DNA from: Gonatopus flavifemur
Lineage: Eukaryota; Arthropoda; Insecta; Hymenoptera; Dryinidae
Direction: 5' to 3'
Length of the DNA: 64,000 nucleotides
NCBI GenBank assembly: GCA_018340375.1
Contig: JAFFJZ010000003.1
Location: 248,001-312,000, forward strand
The notes under the pieces are model-generated. The model saw only the letters and a program-made list of their open reading frames with translations, made no database searches and was not told the DNA's origin. Made by a program: the position numbers and the translations under genes. Positions 52,979-64,000 of this stretch are shown here, one piece after another. Positions within the stretch are counted from its first letter, which is position 1; each line of letters opens with the position of its first letter.

Positions 52979-55209
52979 ATGAGCGAGACTCGGCATCATC
53001 TTCGCTCGGTTTCGGATTTATACGCAGCCGACGAAATAGAGGTGCTCTTATTGGAAGAGATTCGCGATTTAGAACCCCCGCCATCTGCATATTCTAGACC
53101 CGAGGATATACAAGATTTCGAAATTGGTATATCAAAAATTTGTACTAAACTCGACTTGATCTGAATATGAAAATGAGTGTATACATTCTTTTCATGTGTT
53201 ATTAAATAGCAGGCAGCAGGACAGGGGGGCGAATTAGCTCCCAATCGTCAGAGCTGGATTCGCCAGGAGTTCATTCTACGGTCCATTCTTGGGACTCTCA
53301 CGCCAACTATCGAGGTCATTACGGTCACGACCATCACGGGCATGGTTCTTCCTCTAATGCTCTCCCATGGCCTCGAACGAGTCATATAGTTCTCTATTGC
53401 GATATACAGGGTCATCTGAAAACAGCAACGGGTGTTATTAGACTTTTACTGCTTGTAAGATGATTTTTTTTTGTTTTTTTTTTTCGTTAAATTCATATTC
53501 TCCGTTGACATATATATTTTTTCAAAATTGACCTCGGAAAAATTTCATTCATTCTAATTTATTCCCAGCAATAACTATTGTTTTCTACCTTTCAATAAAA
53601 TTATTTTGATGGAGCGACAAGTTCGAGTACGATATTATTGCAAAGTGAAATGAAAGAGGATACAGTTTATTAAAGAGAAAATCAATATTTATTAATAAAA
53701 AAAAATAATCTTGTATATGTTCACAGATATCATCCATTGCGTGTTTAGCTACCCTATGCAGTTCTGGCACTGCCAAAGTCAGCTTATTCATGCTGCCTTT
53801 AGTTGGACGCTTGCGGTTTATGATATTTGTAGCAGTTTTTTGCTTTTTGATAACCGCGTTACTTCTTTTTCTTGATATATCGCACGTCGTTTATTTGTTT
53901 CCTTTCAATTGGACCAGATTGGTAAGTTTTCGTTTTAGATACATCGAGATGAATTTCTTCATTAGAATTCAAAACATTAGACAAAAACTTGATCAAATTT
54001 TTATGAAAAACTATATTTCTTTCAAGTTGATATTAATTCTTTCTGGAATTGACTATTGAATTTCGTTGATTCGAAAATTGAAAATCAAATTCAATTTAGA
54101 TTTTTCCTTCCAGAATGCGTGGATATTCACTGGCATAGGTTTGTCTTATGTCTTGAGTAGTGCGTTATTAGCTTTATCTATATGGGAATATTATAGCGGA
54201 GGATGGGTACCGAGACGCACACGTCGTCAATTGACCGTTGCTGCGGCAATTGGTTTGTCATGCGCTCTTTTTGCATTTGTACTTTCTTGGATACATGGAC
54301 GTAATGGGTCAACTTGCAAGGGACAAGATTCACACGATCATATACCAACTCAACTATATAAACCTGTTGATAATTCCTCTTCTTCCGGGGTAAGTCATAA
54401 TCAACGTTGTTTTGTGTTTTAAAATACAAACGTGCTTGAATTGTAAAAATAAAGTTTTTAACTATGCAAAAGTTACTCGTTTACTTTGGAAGAAAATTGT
54501 CAATTGCTTTACACAAAGGGTGTGATCGTAGGTCACTTTGAAAGAGCGAAGTCCGAAAAGGCCAACCTCCTGGGGTGCGAAAAATCAACATTCAAAGAAA
54601 CGCAGCAACGCCGACAGCGATACAAATACCAATAATGGAAATCCCTATGATCGATACAAACCAAGTTCCAGGAAGGATCATTGGGCATCCGCTAGGCAAC
54701 ATTTTTTACCAGATAACGAGGATGAAATTCCAAGAACGGAAAGTGAAATCGAAAGGAGACGAAAAAAGCGCAGAAAAGATGATGAAAATAGTTCTACCTT
54801 TGACGGTCATTTATCAGTTAGTAAAACTGAAAGTGCTTATACCATGGAAGATGGTAAAGGTAGACGCTTACCGCGAAAGTTACCTTTACAATCGCTTGAA
54901 CGCCCTCAACCACGTTCGAGTGTCCAAGATCGCAAAAATAGCACTAGTTCTAAACAAATGAGGAGTAAAACTTCTCAGAATCAAGGCAACAGTGATGCAC
55001 AAAATTATTGGATTCTTGAGCAATCCAAATCCATTGAAGTTACTGGGAATGGTTTACATTGGGACGATAAATCTACCAATGACAAGGAAGGAGGGATAGT
55101 CAATGTCAACACAAATCAGAATACAGGGTGGTCAGAACAATGGCGACCACAGCCAGACGATGTGCAACCTTGTTCCAGCAAAACCATAGATCCTTACACT
55201 TTTGCTTAA
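52979..55209 (+). CDS. Four-pass membrane protein, MARVEL-like
   Basis: I do not recognise the gene. Exons: 52979-53126, 53210-53454, 53727-53921, 54114-54389, 54532-55209; phases agree and give 513 residues. The cytosolic N-terminus is acidic (EIEVLLLEEIRDLE), followed by a serine-rich stretch and a histidine-rich patch (HYGHDHHGHG, about residues 83-96). Four hydrophobic segments lie at about 126-145, 163-182, 199-220 and 237-257. Short loops and spacing resemble a MARVEL domain. The C-terminal 225 residues are basic, polar and disordered, with lysine/arginine clusters (ERRRKKRRK). The start at 52979 is the first ATG giving a frame that splices; a different first exon is possible. The exon 2 acceptor is chosen among several nearby AGs. 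A trafficking or junction role would be inference only. Confidence 0.82.
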
Positions 55210-55553
55210 TCTTGTCAGGTAAATTCTGTTCACTAAAATTTGTATCAAGTGAGAGCATTGTTATAAACTAAAAAGATCCGGCATTCAATTTTCGATCCCA
55301 CAATAATCCACTCAAGTTCTATGAAGAAGCAAATTTTCAGTCACTCAATTTTTATCTGTACAACTTTCTAAAGAATGTTGCAATATTTCTCTATTCCTCA
55401 AAATTCAGTTCAATTGCAAATGAAGATAACGAATGTTTTTTTTTAACAATTTCAGAAATTTCATTGGAATTTTAATTTGTTACTGGAGCATCTGAGTATG
55501 GTATATGAAAATTTGTGTGGCAATAACAGCGCCGATAAGACGACAACCACAAC

Positions 55554-55585
<32 letters not shown>

Positions 55586-55694
55586 AACACCATCAGGATT
55601 ATTCAGAAACTTCATTCATGATTATTAAATATCGACACGTAAAAAAAAACCAGTGGCATTCCAAATAAGAGGCTACGTAGAGTTGTTAATTTTA

Positions 55695-55702
55695 CAAGAA
55701 AA

Positions 55703-55747
<45 letters not shown>

Positions 55748-55750
55748 AAA
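55695..55750. repeat. (GAAA)n microsatellite
   Basis: About 12 GAAA units. Confidence 0.9.
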
Positions 55751-58700
55751 CAAAAAACAATCGTAATACCCAAATAATTAAGAATTCTGTATAAAGTTAT
55801 TGCCGCCTTGTAAATTTTGCTGAGAAATTGATCTTCTCTTAATTATTTGGGTATATATGATTATAGGACCAGGCTGCTTGATGTCAAATTTTTAAAAGAA
55901 ACCTCATTCTAGTCATTTACCAAATGATGATAAATAATAATTTATTAATAGATCTTTAGTTGTAAGACGTATTCAGAAATTGATTTGCAAAATGCGCGAG
56001 ATGTTACAAATGGATGAGAGTGCATATGATTTTAGAATAATTATGTTACAAAAAAATATAATCTTTGGATTATTACGTACTTCATTGTCGAATAGATATT
56101 TCACATTCAAAGTTAATTACGCGGATCTTTGAATTACAAAATAATTTTGACGATTTAATTAATCTTATCGGCAAGTTTATTTCATATGAAACAATATATC
56201 TTGTTCGGAAAATGAAATTTACGTGAAAAAAAAAATACCGTTTGTAGGACCTTTGATAAGCTGTATATCTTATTTCACTTGGAAAAGAACCGAATGAAAT
56301 GGATTTTTTTTGCATTTCAATGTATGTAAGTAATTGAATGGAATCATATGCATCATCGTTCATTCTAAGAATATCCAAACCACATCCAGGATATCTCCTT
56401 TTTTCCCACTATATTATTTTTTAATCAAACAGAAAATGTTCCTTGTCAAAGTCTTAGTCGATCAATAATTGTCATCTTCATTCATTCGGATGTTTGAATT
56501 TAAAATGAATTTGTAGTAATTTGTCGGTGGCCATATTGTAAAAACATTTGCGCACCTATTTCACGAAATTTCCAAAATATATTACTCTGCACTCGATTTT
56601 TTGCTTGAAAAATGAAATGAATAATAAACGATGAGCTCGTTAGTCGACACGAAGAAGCGCCTTTGTACAGCTATTGTCCCTTTGGTGATTCGTAAAGATT
56701 GAAGAGCAGAATATTTTTTTAGTACATACATATCGTGTTAGAAATATGCGATTCACCCTGGAAGGTGTTGAATTTATTGCTTTTCGATTGGGCGAGGAAC
56801 CCATGTTAACGTGTATCGATATACACAAATACAAAAGTTGACATTTTAAAAACTTATTTTTCTCTCGTTAATATATGAAGACCACACTTTATATTTATCA
56901 CACGTCGAATCAATTGATTGTAATCGATTCAGCTTAAAAAGAACAAGCAGCCATTTCATCTTTTTATACAATATAAATCAAGTATATATACATATATAAT
57001 ATGTGTATATGTATATATTTTGAACCTCGTTGTGTGCAGTACACATCTTTGTAAAACAAAAACAAAAAAAACAACCAGTAAATTTAGAGTAAGAAAATTC
57101 CGTGTTCATATAGAATCGTAAAGAAATGTATGCATGTATATAAAAATGTATATATGCGTACTATTGAAACATTTTAATGTGCAATACAGAGATCTCGTGA
57201 TGCAACAAAAACGTACCAAGTCGTTTTTGTCATCTTGGTAAATGTTCTGCAATATTGATTCAAAGACTATGAGACTATGTTAGAAAAACATTTTCAGATG
57301 TTGGTTATTGGATTCAATTGAACGTTTGTCAATGACATTTTATTCAAGAATCGAATCGTGTATATTTTGCAATGCAAAAATATAAAATTATGATGCAAGA
57401 AACAGTATTATTTTGTCCTCTGATTGAATACGATATCTAGCATTTCGCGTGTCATTCGGTTAGCGAATATCATCATCATTCGGATTTAACAAACATTATT
57501 AAAATTGATTTGTCTTTTTACGCGGAAGAAATGATGAATCAACACTGCCAGCAAAGAATAAAGATGATAGTGTTCCCATCTTAGCGTATTGTACTTATTA
57601 AATTTATATTTAATTGTCAGATTACATGTCCGAGGTCGGACCTTATTACAACCTGCTCTAATATTTCACAAATTTAACAACACTCTCAAGAATATTTATG
57701 TCCATTTCAAGTTCTTTTTCAAATTTTTTACGATTATGATTAAGGAGAAACGAAAGTATGAGTTTATGGATATGATGACGTGTTATAATAATTTTGTACA
57801 TTAGAATGTGTAGTGGTAGAAAATACTTTTGTATTAGAACCGCGTTTTCATTTCATCGAGATAATGCTGCCGTTCAAAGCAAGAAGACCGTAAGTGCATT
57901 TGACTTGAATTCGAGAAAATCAAGAAAAATTATTTTCTTTTAAAATCAATGGAACAAATTATTTTTCAATTGCAAACCATTTTTGTGTTAATTACGGTTT
58001 TTTTCTCTATAAAAGTTTCAAATTTGATTAATTTCTTCGGAATTCGAACAGTAGAATGCAGAATTTTTTAACGATTAAAGTGATACACGCAAAATTCATT
58101 TTCGTAAAAAATGCGACTTACGCTCTTCTTGCTTTTGACGGCAGAATAATCGGAGTAAGTTACATCACATTCGACGAATTATGTTTTGCATCAAAATGAG
58201 TATTCAAATCGTCAAATATTTATTTGAATTGACGATTTGAATACTTCGAACGATACATAAATTCTCGGAATAATTGTACCACGCAAACTTTGATTACGTT
58301 TTTCATGCCGTGTAATAAGCCCGAATGAATCCAACGTTGTCCTTGAATCCTTGAATTCTATGTTTCGTTTCTCATCATGATAAAAATATTTTTATTCATT
58401 GGAATAAAAATAGCACAAAACTTGGCGTGATTGGAAATATCAATTAATCTGAATATACTTATATAATGTTAGCCGATGCAATATTGTAGTGAATTTGAGA
58501 ATTAATCACGTTCCTCATGCTTGAGCTTCAATTGTGTAAAAGAGGAGAATTGTGATTGAAAAAAAGTTGAAAGCTTTTCTCATCTTGTCTCCTCGTTTCT
58601 AAAAACAGGAAGAATTTCTGTGAGATTTTTACTGTTTCACTTAACGTTTCCGTAGAGAATCCGCGCCAACGAATCTCCAAAAGTATTTGAAAAATTGTTG

Positions 58701-60209
58701 AAATTATTCAATGTTTAAATCCGTAGATGAAAACCCCAGTTCAAGAGTTATGTCTTTTAAAGATATCAGACAAGCTCACAATAAATTTACGCATAAACCT
58801 CATTGAACATACTCGGTAAACACAAATGGTAACATTGGCATCACTGTTACGTAACGGTTATGTTGACGTTAAATTTTGTGTTCATCGGGTAATTGACAAT
58901 TACCCAATTCTTTTAAAACTTCTGATGACTGATTCTCAAATTCACCATTTTATCATGATGTAATGTTATACATAGGTGTGAAGAATAAGATTCAATTTTG
59001 TAAGAAGATTGTTATAACATTCCCAACAAGTTTTTGCGTTTCATTTATTTTTGATAAATTACACTGGTTAAAGCAGAAAACTTCCTAGTTACGAATGATT
59101 AAAAGAATTTTTGAATTTGATGAGATAGTATTTTGTTGTTTTGTTGTGAAGCCTGTTCTATACCTGAAAGCTCAATATAGTACTAATATGGATAGTATCG
59201 AGTGCGAGATCATCTGAGAAATATCATCATAAATCAAACGTGAAGGAGATAGACGATGCAAATCTTGAGTGTCAACAACAACGAGCCAAATTATCAATGA
59301 ACAACATGGTGAACGCTGAAAAATTCCATTCTAACATTCCTTTTAATCCCACGTGAAAAATGTTCATAATTGTATATAATTTGTAAATACTTATATAGAA
59401 ATTATATATAATTTTGAAAATTATTCCACATGGGATTCGTTTTATAAGAAGTAAGATAAAAATCAAAGAAATTCAATTGAAATTTCATAGTTGGAGAAAA
59501 ATTGAAATAATTCAGTTATTATTTTGATGCAAATAAAATTTATCCATTAGAGTATTATAAATGTATATAACTTTTGAACATCTTGTAAGAGTTCTCGGAA
59601 GAATGATGATTTTACAGGATATTTTACAACCCTGAGAGAAAAAAACCTTTTAGATTGAATCCGCTGTATGGATCCATTGATCCATTGTACGTAAATTCAC
59701 TTTCACAGAATGTTCAGACGTTCAATGCACCTGCATTGAACAATCCTTAAACCTTTGTGTTCTCTCGAACAACATAAAATGGAATCACGATGAAAACTTT
59801 CCATCCAAGAATCTTCAGAGTTACATCTGTTATATTGTGAAGTTTTACGAGAGTTCGGGAAGAAATTTTTTCCGGTAATTCATTAGTAACTCTTCTGTAC
59901 TGCCTGAAGAAGAATGTCTGATATTATTTGGTACCTGTAAAAAGCTCAAATCTTCAGGTTCAATAGCAATTGTTTCAAATCTCACATCCCGTAAAATCCA
60001 TTTCATGTCCCACATGACGCCGCATAACAGTTTTTATCTCCTCAAAGAGACACTAACAACAAAATTGTAAAATCTTTGCGGCAAAATAATTCAATCCCCT
60101 TCAAATATCGTTCTACGCTTTTTCATTTTAATTGGCGTAAACAAGATCACAAGCAATAATTTTATGAAGAACATAGTAAGGTGTTTGTGTTTCCTCTGTT
60201 TTGCTTTGG

Positions 60210-60312
60210 CTCAAGTGGATACCAGCGTTTGCTTCGGACCTCTCTTTCTATCGTATAGATTTGTTTTTTTCTAAACAACGTACTCGGATGGTAATTTTGG
60301 TATCCTTTTAAG
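60210..60312 (-). mobile_element. Inverted-repeat element FB-M, copy 3
   Basis: CTCAAGTGGATACCAGCG at the left, TTTGGTATCCTTTTAAGG at the right. The reverse complement aligns with 41212-41316 along its length. Confidence 0.75.
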
Positions 60313-60515
60313 GAGATACTAGCGCCGAGACATTAACCAAATTTTTCGTGTAAGATTTCTCCGAAATACTCGAATATTTTCAAAATATCGCTCTATACAG
60401 CATTTCTATAGAGGAATTCGAGGAATGCTGTGAAGAGCAATATTTTGAAAATATTCAAGTATTGTGGAGAAAATCTTACGCGAAAGATTTGACTAACGTT
60501 CCGGCGCTTCCCTTA
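60306..60515. mobile_element. Fold-back element FB-N (about 210 bp)
   Basis: The outer ends TTTTAAGGAGATAC and CGCTTCCCTTAAG are imperfect. The inner arms include TCGAATATTTTCAAAATATC, mirrored by TATTTTGAAAATATTCAAG, with GTAAGATTT and AAATCTTAC outside them. It abuts FB-M copy 3, sharing TTTTAAGG. Confidence 0.7.
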
Positions 60516-61936
60516 AGCATTCCCTTAATGAATATATTTTGCTATTGAAGTTGCATAAGAATGTATTCCTACTTATGCTACTCAGCGCAAAAGTTGAAGA
60601 GAAATTCTTAAGAATTCATAATGAATTCTTTTTTTTTCAAACGGAATTCATTTTTGCGATTCAACGGAGTCATGAAAGCATGAGATTATTGGTGAACCCG
60701 TGCGGTGAACCTGATCAATCAGATACGAATTTGAGGTAACGACGGTCTTCCTATTCAAAACATTATGTTAAAGTTATATCAATTCCAAGCACACATTTTT
60801 CTTCTCAATGGAATTGTCGGTTTATGATTTTCACTTGAAAAATGAATCAAGGAAATCTTGTAATGATGGAATGAATTTCAAAACCGTATTGACTAGAATT
60901 ATATAAATTTAATATACTTCCGTAAAAAAGTTATATTATATTATCTATAAAACAAGCGTTCACTTTCTTTTCTCAAATTTGTAAACCTTAAACAATATTT
61001 TGACAATATCTCCACATAATATTCCGTTTTGTTAATACTGAATATAAATTCATGGTACAATACTCGAACTAGAATTATGGTTTATTTTTGTAAACAAAAC
61101 GTATTTTTCATCAATTAATGATCAATGAGAATGAATGTGAAGTATGCTATGATAAAATCAAAAGTATAAATAAAGTCCTTGATACGTATACGAAAGATAC
61201 TATAATGAAATGTATGTTAAGGAGAAAGTTCAACTCATGTTGTTGTAAAATTAAATGCATACGTACTTCATTGAACGTTTGAATGTTTCGAATGTACATA
61301 TATCCGATATACTATATTGAGTATATATTTTGAATGATTTGAATATTGGGGAAAAAAAAAAAAAAACTACTATATTTCAGACAGGAATAAAAAAAAAATT
61401 GTCACACAATCATCTCTGATCAATGAGAATAATTGTTGTTAAAGATATCTTGTAGGTATTATTGTTTTCTAACCGTACCAAACAAGCATAAAGTATACTC
61501 AAGGAGGTGGACAAAATATAATTATTTGAACGAAATAATAAAAACATAACGAAGTTACATTGGTAAACGTAAACATTTTGTTCTCTTTTAAAATAATATT
61601 TGCACGTGCACTCATTTTGAATTCAAAATATCAATCTTTTCTCTCATATTTTCCCATAAAAAAATAATCTATAAAATTATGATTTCGATATAACTGCTAA
61701 GTTACTTCTTGTGTAATTTCCTACGATGTCGTCAAATTTTTTTTTCTTTTTCTCTTAATAATAATTAATACAGAGTATTTGATCTTGTGCTTTAGTTTTT
61801 GGGGTAAGGTAAGTTAAACTCGTTTCTTTTGCATTCCACATCACACAGGGACTTGAAAAGAAAAAATGAAAGATATAAAGCTTGTTATAGAATGAAAAGA
61901 AATTCGTTTTTTTTCCTCATTTATCATTTACAATAC

Positions 61937-62172
61937 CTGACGTTGAAGTCTAATGTGTCCTATGGGTGGGTACCTCCAATTATTACACATCGGTCTCATC
62001 CAATTATAAGGAACATTAGGTGAATTGCTCAATCCCGGCTGAATCGAGGATGGAATGGATGGTGCACTTGTCATAATATGTTGCTGTTGTTGTTGATGAT
62101 ATAAGTAGTTTGAGTAATATGGATCATATTCCAAAGAATATCCTACTGATGAGCCAGATGAATTTATTATAT
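61937..62172 (-). CDS. Possible coding exon with a Hox/Cdx-like hexapeptide (partial, unassigned)
   Basis: One minus-strand exon bounded by CCAATAG (acceptor side) and CAG|GTATTG (donor side), open across 236 bp. It reads SSGSSVGYSLEYDPYYSNYL, then polyglutamine, a Ser/Pro stretch and VPYNWMRPMCNNWRYPPIG. PYNWMR resembles the hexapeptide of Caudal/Cdx (PYEWMR) and other homeodomain proteins. If so, the homeobox would lie further left, but I could not find one in the window. Composition is typical of a developmental transcription factor. Identity is a guess. Confidence 0.35.
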
Positions 62173-64000
62173 CTATTGGAATAAATGGAGTTTGAACGAT
62201 TCAGTGTTGGAGATCCTTCAATTTATAAATTAATGTGAATTACAATTTTAGATAAATTTATGAAATGATACTTCGTTATTCTACAATAATTCGAGGTCAA
62301 TTGAAATGTTAAATATTATTCCTCAAACTTGAGGGAATACCAGTGACCTATAACGTTGATTAATTTTTTTTATATAACATTTATTAAGGGATTATAATAT
62401 TCAATCAATTACATCAAACTTTGGATCAATAAATCCAGAATCAATCAAACGATCCGGGTCTGGTCTGCTGTTTAATCAAATTGTCATGAATAATTAGAAC
62501 GAAATTTCATTATTAGACAATAAAAGACCTTTATTCAGTTTTTTTTTATATTATAACAAATATAACCCGTGCACAATTATTTTGATACCAGAGTCGGTTT
62601 CTCTGATTCATTCTGAATTCTTTTATATAAAGATCAATGTAATTAATTGAATATCAATGACGTAAAACGGTTGAAAAAAAAATCTAGTAGTTCTCTAGAG
62701 GAAGAATATACCATGGGATACTCTCGAGAAATGTTTTATAGGGAATAAAATACTGCTCTGTAACAAAAAATTGTCTTTGGAAAATGGCAGTACAGAACGG
62801 TACTTAGTGGTCATTAATTTATATAAGCTCAATCTTGAATACGCATTCCCTAACAGGACCGCGATCGACGGATCACGTTGTACAGCGTGGATTTGAGGTG
62901 GAATGGACGTACATGTGACATAGAAGGGGGGGTAGTGGAGAAATGTCCGCTCTACTTTGAATGCGAACATTTGTTCATTGACTCTATGTCCGTACCTCCA
63001 ATCCACCCGTATGGAAATCTTTTGCTGAAATGTATCATAAATAATCTCGGAAAACATCGCAAAGACTCTGACAAATATTTGATAACTTCGAAGCATTCTG
63101 TAAAAATTTTTTCCATTTCTTTTTCAGCCAAACAATAAAGAAATTGAGCTCTGAAAAAAGTCCTGACAATATTCTGATAAATTTTTAACATTTTTTAGAA
63201 TAAAAAACTGCTTGAAAACAAAAAAATCTGTTTTCGATAGTCAGAAAAATGTTAGAAATGTATCACAGTTTCGTCAGAATTTTTTTCAGAGCCCAATTTC
63301 TTTCCTATTCATCTGAAAAAGATGACAAAACTCTTATGAACTCTGAAAAAAGTCTGTACAGAGGGCTCCAAATTTATTAGATTCAGACCACAATTTAAAA
63401 TCGTAAAAGGTACTTTTCGATTAATGTAATTCAACGCAATGTTATAAAGGAACGAACATTCTACCAATCATTTTGATACACTTTTAGGAAACAGGCAAGT
63501 CTCGTCTAAAGGTAGGTAATCTCACAGTGATTGAAATGATCCTTCCGTTTCTGAGTTTATCAGTCAGAAGTTGTCAATTTTCAAAGGCCCGCCTGGTTGG
63601 TTTCCTCTCAAATTAATTAACAACCATTCCATGCTAATTAAATACCCTCAGAGCATGTATTACTGGAGCACGCAAGTGGTTCCCGACTTTTTATTTTGTA
63701 ATTGTCTGAAACAAAAAGTCGGAAACCGTATCATCCCATATGGAAATATTTCGCTGAAAAATTTATGCGAGATATCGCATTTCTTCTGCAAAAATCTGAA
63801 AACTTCTGCCAAACTCTGAGAACCTCTGAAATTTTTATGAAAAATCTAATAAATTCGGGACATTTTGTACAGACGTTTTTCAGACTTTTTTCAAAGTTTG
63901 TAAGAATTTTTCCATTTTTTCAGACAAATAGGAACGAAATTGCGCCTTGAGAAAACTTTGACAAACCTTGAAAATAAATGGTTGACATATTTGATAATTT
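62173..64000. other. Right end with diverged repeats
   Basis: No supported gene. CCCTAACAGGA at about 62848 matches the hairpin element end at 15040. An inverted repeat (63137-63164 against 63273-63304, AAAGAAATTGAGCTCTG and complement) and a third version near 63930-63955 are present. CCCGTATGGAAATCTTTTGC (63008) and CCCATATGGAAATATTTCGC (63736) head two diverged direct copies. Confidence 0.55.

Larger units (their letters stand above)
55210..61936. other. Long non-coding stretch after the MARVEL-like gene
   Basis: 6.7 kb of AT-rich sequence, probably including a long 3' UTR. It holds (TA)n at about 55558-55585, a (GAAA)n tract, scattered ATATAT runs and two inverted-repeat elements near 60.2-60.5 kb. 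I see no supported exon or RNA gene. Confidence 0.6.

Noticed and set aside
54575..54961. 128-codon ORF overlapping the last exon of the MARVEL-like gene
   Set aside because: Alternative frame of the low-complexity basic tail; the main frame continues in phase from exon 4.

Overview
This is a gene-dense, AT-rich stretch of animal nuclear DNA. Spliced genes with short GT-AG introns and protein sequences closest in style to insect orthologues suggest an insect, probably a hymenopteran; the order is an inference. I rebuilt ten complete or nearly complete protein-coding genes by joining exons whose splice phases agree, plus one partial dynein gene at the left edge and one unassigned exon near the right edge. 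Exon coordinates are given inside each gene entry.

Layout from left to right: the 5' end of cytoplasmic dynein heavy chain (minus), Drp1 mitochondrial fission GTPase (plus), a SMYD4-type SET/MYND protein (minus), a KLHL4/5-type BTB-Kelch adaptor (plus), protein phosphatase methylesterase 1 (minus), a FAM122/PABIR PP2A-B55 regulator (plus), the RNase P/MRP subunit Rpp30 (minus), Rab geranylgeranyltransferase alpha (plus), ARMC8 of the CTLH E3 ligase (plus), ICA69 (minus), a four-pass MARVEL-like membrane protein (plus), then about 6.7 kb without a clear gene, a possible coding exon on the minus strand near 62 kb, and a repeat-rich right end. Apart from RabGGTA-ARMC8, neighbours alternate strand, so the window is a chain of head-to-head and tail-to-tail pairs. 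PPME1 and FAM122, which are head-to-head, both act on PP2A; no other functional cluster is obvious.

The most unusual content is between the genes. More than a dozen families of short fold-back (MITE-like) elements are present, often abutting or nested. Nearly all lie in gaps that contain at least one gene 5' end (1.9-4.9, 14-15, 24.8-26.5, 41-43 and 51-52 kb), while the tail-to-tail gaps are almost free of them. Several show intact target-site duplications (TSDs): 7 bp for one multi-copy family, 8 bp for hAT-like elements, TA for a 441-bp palindrome. One 163-bp family is present three times, and one of its copies is split by a 309-bp element with an 8-bp duplication. Three otherwise different elements carry CCGAA cores phased every 15-16 bp. 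Two broken non-LTR retrotransposon fragments are also present, one split by a MITE and one in an Rpp30 intron.

I saw no tRNA, rRNA or CRISPR arrays.
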